Below are positions 32,621-37,662 of a DNA stretch of 37,662 bases, in pieces. Position 1 is the stretch's first letter. The number at the start of each line of letters is the position of its first letter. Source of the stretch: SZUA-448 sp964602475 (GTDB taxonomy: Bacteria; Bacillota; Clostridia; Lachnospirales; Lachnospiraceae); the NCBI GenBank assembly GCA_964602475.1, contig CAZRRN010000030.1, positions 1 to 37,662 on the forward strand. The letters run 5' to 3'. The position numbers were made by a program, and so were the translations under genes. A model generated the notes under the pieces. That model did no database searches. It had not been told where the DNA came from and was given only the letters and a program-made list of their open reading frames with translations.

Positions 32621-32649
32621 TTGTGTTTCTTTCTCTGATTGTATAAAAT
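32621..32649 (+). promoter_or_regulatory. Promoter of the AEC-family transporter gene
   Basis: TTGTGT (32621-32626), a 17-base spacer and TAAAAT (32644-32649). The predicted start near 32656 excludes the upstream in-frame start at 32639 and supports the ATG at 32690. Confidence 0.6.
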
Positions 32650-32689
32650 AAAAACAGGTACAGTTTCCTGTCCCGGAAAGGTGATCTTC

Positions 32690-33709
32690 ATGGCTGAAAA
32701 TTTTCTCTTCTCGGTAAATACAGTACTTCCCTTGCTTCTTTTGATGTCGGTCGGTTTTTTATGCCGTCGGCTTCATATGATGGATGACACCTTTATCCGT
32801 CAGGGAAATAATCTGGTCTTCCGGGTTTTCCTTCCGATTCTGCTCTGTAAGAACATCATGGACGCCGGGACTGCCGACGGTTCCACAGGCAATGTATTTC
32901 TTTACGTTTCGATCACTGTAGCAGCACTGTTCCTCTTACTTTTCCTCGTAATCCCGCTCATAGAAAAGGACAACCGTAAACGCGGCGTTCTGATTCAAGG
33001 AATCGGCCGGAGCAATTATGCTCTGTTTGGAATTCCTCTGGTCTCGCTTTTGTTTCCTAACGAGGACGTCAGCATTGCTTCTCTGCTTGTCCTCATCACC
33101 GTTCCGCTCTTTAATATTCTTTCGACAATTGCACTTGAAGTATTCAATGAAAATAACCGGATCTCCGGGACAACAGCAGCAGACAGTATCAATCAACCGG
33201 TCTCCGGCAAGGGAGGCTCAGTCTCCGGCAAACATTCTCAGGTGCTTCATATTGTAAGAGGCATCCTGTTAAATCCATTAATCATCGGCTCCGCAATCGG
33301 TTTTCTGTTACTGAAGCTTAACTTTACATTTCCATCTGTAATCGGAAGTGTTGTTTCACAGCTTTCCCGGGTTGCCACCCCGCTTGCCCTGTTCCTGCTC
33401 GGTGGTTCCTTTGAATTTTCAAAGGTCTCCGGCAATGTTCGGCAGCTTGTTATCGGTGTTTTTGGCAAGCTGGTCTTCAGTCCGTTGATTTTCGTTACGC
33501 TGGCTGCACTGCTTGGTTTCCGCGGACCTGCACTCGCTGCAATTTTAATCACCTTTGCTTCTCCGAGTGCCGCAAGCTCTTATACCATGGCACAGCAGAT
33601 GGGCGGTGACTCCGAACTGGCGGCGGAACAGATTGTATTTTCTTCCTTGTTCTCCATTGCCACGGTTTTCTTATTCATTCTGGTATTAAAAACTCTGAAT
33701 CTAATCTAA
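32690..33709 (+). CDS. AEC-family (auxin efflux carrier-like) transporter
   Basis: Encodes 339 residues from the ATG at 32690 (AAAGGTG 7 bases before it; the promoter overlaps the earlier in-frame start). It is highly hydrophobic, with about ten membrane helices in two halves of five separated by a hydrophilic loop (about 155-190, with VSGKGGSVSGKHS). The family segments are present: RQGNNLVFRVFLPILLCKNI near the N-terminus, GRSNYALFGIPLV, and in the second half RVATPLALFLLGGSF and ITFASPSAASSYTMAQQMGGD. AEC members export or import organic acids and related compounds; the substrate cannot be told from sequence. It is monocistronic and shares a terminator gap with htpG. Confidence 0.93.
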   Translation: MAENFLFSVNTVLPLLLLMSVGFLCRRLHMMDDTFIRQGNNLVFRVFLPILLCKNIMDAGTADGSTGNVFLYVSITVAALFLLLFLVIPLIEKDNRKRGVLIQGIGRSNYALFGIPLVSLLFPNEDVSIASLLVLITVPLFNILSTIALEVFNENNRISGTTAADSINQPVSGKGGSVSGKHSQVLHIVRGILLNPLIIGSAIGFLLLKLNFTFPSVIGSVVSQLSRVATPLALFLLGGSFEFSKVSGNVRQLVIGVFGKLVFSPLIFVTLAALLGFRGPALAAILITFASPSAASSYTMAQQMGGDSELAAEQIVFSSLFSIATVFLFILVLKTLNLI

Positions 33710-33767
33710 AGCACAGGATTCCGGTATCAATGTCTTTACTTATATCAAATAAGCATACCTATATATG

Positions 33768-33800
33768 AAAACCGCCTCCGGTCTTGTCTGGAAGCGGCTT
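33768..33800 (-). terminator. Terminator of htpG, possibly bidirectional
   Basis: On the minus strand CCGCTTCC (33797-33790) pairs with GGAGGCGG (33779-33772) with one G:T pair, extended outward by A:T pairs, and TTTT follows at 33771-33768. On the plus strand the hairpin has one C:A mismatch and is followed by TTTTCTTT, so it could also stop the AEC gene transcript. Confidence 0.72.
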
Positions 33801-33813
33801 TTCTTTGTTATGG

Positions 33814-35970
33814 TTATTTTGTCATCTTCATAAGAATCGCATTGCTGCGTTCAACAAATCTTGTCATATCATCTGCTGCAAGAGGCTTATGACTCAGCAT
33901 TGCAAGATCATACAGCTGTTCACAAATTAAGTTTACAGTCTCGCCCTTCTTATGCTCCATAATATACTGAACCAACGGATGATTTGCGTTCAGAACCAGA
34001 GTCTCTCCGCCGCCGAACATATCATCGCCCATACCGTTCATGCTGTACATCTTCATCATGTCCTGCATTCTCCGGCTTTCTTCAGACAGCGTAATCATGG
34101 AAGATACCTTATCATTTTTCAGACATTCAAGCTTTACTTCCAGCTTTTCCTTCGATAATGCTTTCTTGAAGAGCTCTGACAGCTTCTCCTCTTTCTTCTT
34201 CAGATCCTTTGCATCATCCTGGCTGACTTCTTCTTTAAAGGTTTCGGTCAGATCGGCATCAATTCTCTGGAAACGGATCTTATCATTGGTCTGTTCGAGC
34301 TGGGAGATATACGGCTGATCAATATTGTGTGTCAATACCAGCGCATTCATGCCGGCTTCCTTGAACAGATTGACATACTGGCTCTGCTGCTGAAGATCGG
34401 TTACATAGTAAACAACATCCTTCTTCTCTTCCTTTTCGCCGTCTTCTTTATCTTCGTTTACTGCCTCTCCATTCTCATCTACCACATCACCGGTTACTCG
34501 CTCTGCAGCGTCTGTATCAGCAGGAGTCTCCTCTGCTGTCTTCTCTGCTGTTGACTCCTCTGATGCTGTTTCCTCCGGTACCTTTCCTGCGTCTGCAGTA
34601 CTTTCCTCTGCACTGTCTTTCGGCTCGTCTTTCTTCTGTGCATCAAGATATTCGGTCAAAGTGACGTATTTTCCGCTCAGATCCTTATAAATCATAAAAT
34701 CTTTCATCTTGTCACGGAATTTGTCATCTTTCAGACAGCCGTACTTGATGAACGGTGAAATGTCATCCCAGAACTTCTCATAGTTTTCGCGGTCAACCTT
34801 GTACATACCACTCAGCTTATCCGCAACCTTCTTCGTAATATACTCGGAAATCTTCTTTACAAAACCATCATTCTGCAGTGCACTTCTCGATACGTTCAGC
34901 GGAAGATCCGGGCAGTCGATGGTTCCCTTCAGAAGCAGCAGGAATTCCGGAATGACTTCCTTGATGTTGTCCGCTATAAATACCTGATTGCAGTACAGTT
35001 TGATCGTTCCTTCCAATTTATCGTATTCTGTATTCAGCTTCGGAAAATACAGAATACCCTTCATATGAAATGGATAATCCATATTCAGATGAATCCAGAA
35101 CAACGGCTCCTTGTAATCATGAAATACATTCCTGTAGAACTCCTTATATTCCTCATCGGTACATTCATTCGGATGCTTTACCCAGAGCGGATTAACTTCA
35201 TTCAGAGGCTTCGGTGCTTCTGGCTTCTTCTCCTCCTGATGCTCCGCATCGCTCTCATCCTCAGCGGTTCCCGCTGCTTTCATTGCATCATCAGCGATCT
35301 CTTCTGTGCTCTTTTCCTTAACCTCCGGCTCCGGAGTATTGGCATTCTTAAAGTAAATCGGAATCGGCATAAAGGAACAATACTTCTCAATAACTTCCTT
35401 TGCACGATATTCGTTGGAGAACTCATAGCTGTCTTCATTCAGATACAAAGTAATCTCCGTACCACGCTCCGTACGGTCACCCTCGGACATCTCAAAATTA
35501 ACACCTTCCTCGGATTCCCAATGCACTGCTTTTGCACCCTCCTGCCAAGAAAGTGTGTCAATTGTTACCTTATGTGCTACCATAAAAGCAGAATAAAAGC
35601 CCAGACCAAAATGTCCGATAATCTGATCGCCGCTTGCCTTGTCTTTGTATTTTTCAAGGAACGATGCTGCTCCGGAAAATGCAATCTGGTTAATGTATTC
35701 TTTCACTTCATCAGCCGTCATACCAATACCGTTATCGATAATCCTGATGGTCTTCTCTTCCGGGTTAACAATTGCCTGCACTTTAAATTCCGTGCCTTCC
35801 GGAATTACAGCTTCCCCTACCATCTCGAGCTTCTTCAGTTTCGTGATTGCATCACTGCCGTTGGAAATAAGCTCCCTCATGAAAATGTCATGGTCAGAAT
35901 ACAGCCATTTCTTGATAATCGGGAAAATATTCTCCGAATTAATGGATAAATTACCGCGTTCAGTACTCAT
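33814..35970 (-). CDS. htpG: Molecular chaperone HtpG (Hsp90) with two acidic insertions
   Basis: Encodes 718 residues from the ATG at 35970 (AAAGGAG 9 bases before it), against about 625-640 usually. The N-terminal ATPase domain is intact: RELISNGSDA with the catalytic Glu (about 33), DNGIGM and GHFGLGFYSAF. Two low-complexity acidic segments account for the excess: about 214-256 after YFKNANTPEPE, where the N and middle domains meet, and about 447-518 after TLTEYLDAQK (rich in Glu, Asp, Ala, Thr). The middle domain (LFWIHLNMDYPFHMKGILYFPK) and C-terminal dimerisation region continue normally on either side. A perfect CIRCE lies before its promoter, suggesting HrcA control. Confidence 0.95.
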   Translation of the reverse strand: MSTERGNLSINSENIFPIIKKWLYSDHDIFMRELISNGSDAITKLKKLEMVGEAVIPEGTEFKVQAIVNPEEKTIRIIDNGIGMTADEVKEYINQIAFSGAASFLEKYKDKASGDQIIGHFGLGFYSAFMVAHKVTIDTLSWQEGAKAVHWESEEGVNFEMSEGDRTERGTEITLYLNEDSYEFSNEYRAKEVIEKYCSFMPIPIYFKNANTPEPEVKEKSTEEIADDAMKAAGTAEDESDAEHQEEKKPEAPKPLNEVNPLWVKHPNECTDEEYKEFYRNVFHDYKEPLFWIHLNMDYPFHMKGILYFPKLNTEYDKLEGTIKLYCNQVFIADNIKEVIPEFLLLLKGTIDCPDLPLNVSRSALQNDGFVKKISEYITKKVADKLSGMYKVDRENYEKFWDDISPFIKYGCLKDDKFRDKMKDFMIYKDLSGKYVTLTEYLDAQKKDEPKDSAEESTADAGKVPEETASEESTAEKTAEETPADTDAAERVTGDVVDENGEAVNEDKEDGEKEEKKDVVYYVTDLQQQSQYVNLFKEAGMNALVLTHNIDQPYISQLEQTNDKIRFQRIDADLTETFKEEVSQDDAKDLKKKEEKLSELFKKALSKEKLEVKLECLKNDKVSSMITLSEESRRMQDMMKMYSMNGMGDDMFGGGETLVLNANHPLVQYIMEHKKGETVNLICEQLYDLAMLSHKPLAADDMTRFVERSNAILMKMTK

Positions 35971-36001
35971 AATCAACAACTCCTTTATCATAATTTATCT
36001 T

Positions 36002-36060
36002 CTGCAGGATTGATTCCTGCACTTTAACGTTTTTCATGCCGTTTTCTTTATAAACGGCAT
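36002..36060 (-). promoter_or_regulatory. Two hairpins in the htpG 5' leader
   Basis: In the leader of about 100 bases between the promoter and the htpG start there are two inverted repeats: ATGCCGTTT/AAACGGCAT (36060-36036) and TGCAGGA/TCCTGCA (36021-36003). The second ends about 30 bases before the ATG. They could affect mRNA stability or temperature-dependent translation; no experiment or match supports this. Confidence 0.5.
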
Positions 36061-36080
36061 TCTCTCTCTTTACTTTTAAT

Positions 36081-36109
36081 AATATAATACGGAACAAAGT
36101 AAATGTCAA
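36081..36109 (-). promoter_or_regulatory. Sigma-A promoter of htpG
   Basis: On the minus strand a perfect TTGACA (36109-36104), a 17-base spacer and TATATT (36086-36081). The CIRCE operator ends 7 bases upstream of the -35. Confidence 0.85.
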
Positions 36110-36116
36110 GTAAAAA

Positions 36117-36143
36117 TTAGCACTCAATCAAAATGAGTGCTAA
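36117..36143. promoter_or_regulatory. CIRCE operator (HrcA-binding site)
   Basis: TTAGCACTC-N9-GAGTGCTAA is a perfect match to the CIRCE consensus bound by the heat-shock repressor HrcA. It is located between the DUF5721-like gene and the htpG promoter. On the minus strand the repeat is followed by AATTTTTA, so the same hairpin could also end the upstream transcript. Confidence 0.93.
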
Positions 36144-36162
36144 CAAGTTTCTGCAATGTTTT

Positions 36163-36654
36163 TTACTTAAACTCAATCTCCTGCTTTTTCAGAAAACGTT
36201 CTGTATAGACATCCCAAGCCTGTTCGAGTGTTCTGTCCATGGAAAAGGTTTTTAGTGAAGTCCCTGAGGTAATGCTCATATGTTCGCGGTCATACTGAAG
36301 ATTCAAAAACAATCCGCCAATATTTTCAAGCGGAATGGTCGTCCCGGAGCTCTCCTGCACACGCACCGTATTCTCAGCGGACAGCCGAAATACAATCCGG
36401 AAAGAAATCGGAGATCTGGTTCCCCGAATCATACGAAAAACGAGTTCCTTAAGTTCTGACCAAAGCATATATTCCTTTTCGGGAAGCAGCCGATAGACCT
36501 CTTCTTCATAGAATTCCGAATTCCGACGTCCGTCCAGCCGAATTCCGCAGGCTCCCTGCAGTAAAAGCTCCGATACACAGAAATGATCGAATACTTCGCT
36601 TTTGAGCAAAAGCTCCATGAATTTTTTAACTTCTGTTATATCAAATGCTTTCAT
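36163..36654 (-). CDS. DUF5721-like protein of unknown function
   Basis: Encodes 163 residues with no membrane helix or signal. The opening FDITEVKKFMELLLKSEVFDHF with the following SELLLQG and LDGR resembles proteins I know as DUF5721 in Lachnospiraceae; the name is from memory and tentative. The rest is a strand-rich domain (FRIVFRLSAENTV, GGLFLNLQYDREHMSITSGTS) ending with a helix. GGGGAG precedes the ATG. The gene seems to have its own promoter (36733-36760). It is separated from htpG by CIRCE. Confidence 0.82.
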   Translation of the reverse strand: MKAFDITEVKKFMELLLKSEVFDHFCVSELLLQGACGIRLDGRRNSEFYEEEVYRLLPEKEYMLWSELKELVFRMIRGTRSPISFRIVFRLSAENTVRVQESSGTTIPLENIGGLFLNLQYDREHMSITSGTSLKTFSMDRTLEQAWDVYTERFLKKQEIEFK

Positions 36655-36732
36655 AACTCCCCACTTTAAATCTTTGATCTATTTGAATAATTACATGTAA
36701 AGCCGGATAAACTAGCAGCTATGAAGTGCAGT

Positions 36733-36760
36733 ATTTTACACTTCTTGTGATGTAGTTCAA
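36733..36760 (-). promoter_or_regulatory. Candidate promoter of the DUF5721-like gene
   Basis: On the minus strand TTGAAC (36760-36755), a 16-base spacer and TAAAAT (36738-36733), about 75 bases before the start codon. An inverted repeat GAAGTG/CACTTC (36723-36744) covers the -10 and the predicted start and might be an operator. Confidence 0.5.
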
Positions 36761-36793
36761 TAAAGACAGAAATGTATCGAAATGGAGGATCCT

Positions 36794-36997
36794 ATGGCAA
36801 ATACCGAAACAATCTACGAAAAAGTTGCAGAGCGATGCAGCTCCTTTACCGCTCAGACAAGAGATGCTTACGTCAACCGTGCAATTGATACTGAAAATGT
36901 ATCCTGCTGTAACTGCAGTCATTTCGACTCTCAGAACCGTTGTGTTCTCGATCTCTATGACAAGATTGTGGCAAGCAATGATCTGACCGCCGAATAA
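36794..36997 (+). CDS. Small Cys-containing protein of unknown function
   Basis: Encodes 67 residues from the ATG at 36794 (GGAGG 5 bases before it; the ATG at 36782 precedes the site). It is soluble and contains Cys at ERCSSF, then a cluster SCCNCSHFDSQNRCVLD (about 37-53). Its CXXC-like spacing with a later Cys could bind a metal or FeS cluster. I do not recognise a family beyond similar small proteins from Lachnospiraceae. It is convergent with the TraX-like gene (13-base gap), and a rightward terminator lies inside that gene, which supports this being an expressed gene. Confidence 0.75.
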   Translation: MANTETIYEKVAERCSSFTAQTRDAYVNRAIDTENVSCCNCSHFDSQNRCVLDLYDKIVASNDLTAE

Positions 36998-37010
36998 TCC
37001 TGATGCGCCG

Positions 37011-37662
37011 CTATAATACAAATATCCGGAGCAAACCAAGGATCAGCATGTGAAGAGGATAAAAGGCATAGAAGGCATGTTTGTCTTCGATGCCTTTTTT
37101 TTCGTTATAAAAATACAGCAAAGGAAATGCCAGCAGCCCCGGCAGATCCAGCAGGAAGGTCTCACTTGAAAATGCCGCCATCAATACCAGCATCATAATT
37201 GCCGCAAGTGCTTTTTTATCACGGAAAATGTAAAAGGTAACAATCAGCAACACGCCGAACATACTATAATCGGTTGCAAAAAACATCGCTGCGCAGCCAC
37301 AGACCAGTATGGTCATACAGGAGAAGGTATTATACTTGAGCATGTCTCCCGGCCATCTTTTCTGCACATAGCGGATAAAGCTGACGGCCGCAAAACCAAG
37401 CAGCAGAGTAAATACAACATTCTGTTTTGCGAACGTTGAATACTTTCCATAAACCATCATATCAAACGGTATTTCTGACAATACCGCAAGTATACCAAGA
37501 CGAATAGCATATTTTTTAAGATTTCCGGTATGCATAATTCCCTCTACAAGAAGGAAGCAGAAAATCGGGAACGCAATTCGTCCGATTCCCCGTCCGATCG
37601 TATATATCGTTGCATTTCGAATCAATTCCGAAGACGCTGTAGAAAAATCCACGGAGTATATT
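37011..37662 (-). CDS. TraX-family membrane protein, 5' end outside the window
   Basis: At least 217 codons visible; the frame has no stop up to the window edge, so the N-terminus is missing and the GTG at 37652 is not assumed to be the start. It has about six to seven membrane helices with the TraX/acyltransferase-like features RIAFPIFCFLLVEG, LSEIPFDMMVYG and the ending FYAFYPLHMLILGLLR. TraX proteins acetylate pilin in conjugation systems, but chromosomal homologs in Firmicutes are common and of unknown role; no conjugation genes are nearby. The last 30 codons contain the terminator of the convergent gene. Confidence 0.88.
   Translation of the reverse strand, partial: IYSVDFSTASSELIRNATIYTIGRGIGRIAFPIFCFLLVEGIMHTGNLKKYAIRLGILAVLSEIPFDMMVYGKYSTFAKQNVVFTLLLGFAAVSFIRYVQKRWPGDMLKYNTFSCMTILVCGCAAMFFATDYSMFGVLLIVTFYIFRDKKALAAIMMLVLMAAFSSETFLLDLPGLLAFPLLYFYNEKKGIEDKHAFYAFYPLHMLILGLLRIFVL
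37061..37102 (+). terminator. Rho-independent terminator of the small Cys protein gene, inside the convergent TraX-like CDS
   Basis: AAAAGGCAT (37061-37069) and GAAG (37071-37074) pair with CTTC (37085-37088) and ATGCCTTTT (37090-37098), with one mismatch and a 10-base loop. A run of eight T's ends at 37102. It lies about 64 bases after the stop at 36997. Confidence 0.82.

Noticed and set aside
35065..35949. 294-codon open frame antisense to htpG
   Set aside because: It is fully antisense to a clear Hsp90 gene, has no ribosome-binding site, and the protein is unlike any family; it is a codon-bias shadow.
37011..37662. Conjugation or mobile element because of the TraX-like gene
   Set aside because: No relaxase, coupling protein, integrase or pilin genes are present; TraX homologs are common chromosomal genes in Firmicutes.

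Overview
The window looks like the chromosome of a low-to-mid GC anaerobic Firmicute, most probably a Lachnospiraceae-type Clostridia member. The support is indirect: the gene orders (tsaE-tsaB-rimI near tsaD; uvrC-hprK-murB-whiA-HPr-like; a separate dnaE-pfkA pair), GGAGG ribosome-binding sites, a CIRCE heat-shock operator, and several small families I associate with Lachnospiraceae. It is mostly core genome. I see no transposase, phage gene, integrase or CRISPR array.

Layout. At 1-82 a strong leftward promoter with an A/T tract points out of the window. Positions 293-1623 (+) hold a three-gene ECF sigma-factor operon with a probable self-recognised promoter; its terminator lies inside the convergent Ca2+/Na+ antiporter gene (1624-2568, -). 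Two tandem tRNA-Ser genes (GGA and UGA, -) follow with a strong promoter and terminator. Positions 3190-12068 (-) look like one ten-gene transcript from a promoter at 12131-12159: tex, an E2-like acyltransferase lacking the catalytic His, tsaE, tsaB, rimI, a zinc-ribbon protein, RNase Z, a membrane-anchored unknown, tsaD and ispD. It is dominated by tRNA maturation (t6A37 synthesis, tRNA 3' processing). Divergent from it is a small HExxH/CXXC protein (12272-12799, +).

Positions 12872-18871 (-) carry a polysaccharide-deacetylase-like exported protein, DNA polymerase III alpha (DnaE) and 6-phosphofructokinase. Positions 19020-27326 (-) carry ftsH, uvrC, hprK, a ROK glucokinase, murB, whiA and an HPr paralog with Glu at position 15 and Ser at 46. 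HprK/P, glucokinase and this Crh-like protein form a carbon-catabolite-control module embedded in a wall, repair and sporulation-regulator cluster.

Positions 27480-28964 (-) hold a DUF1846 protein. Positions 29045-32511 (-) hold a CapA-like lipoprotein with a 12-residue tandem-repeat linker, a GT2 glycosyltransferase and a Maf-N-like protein, apparently one transcript and plausibly a cell-surface function. An AEC-family transporter (32690-33709, +) diverges from them. Then htpG (33814-35970, -) has two acidic insertions and a perfect CIRCE just upstream of its promoter. The window ends with a DUF5721-like gene (-), a 67-residue Cys-rich protein (+) and a 5'-truncated TraX-like membrane protein (-).

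No obviously new multi-gene defence or mobile system is visible. The most interesting points are regulatory and mechanistic: the ECF autoregulatory operon, terminators embedded in convergent coding sequences, CIRCE placed to act also as a terminator, the Crh-like HPr, the His-less E2 homolog, and the uncharacterised genes inside the tRNA-maturation operon.
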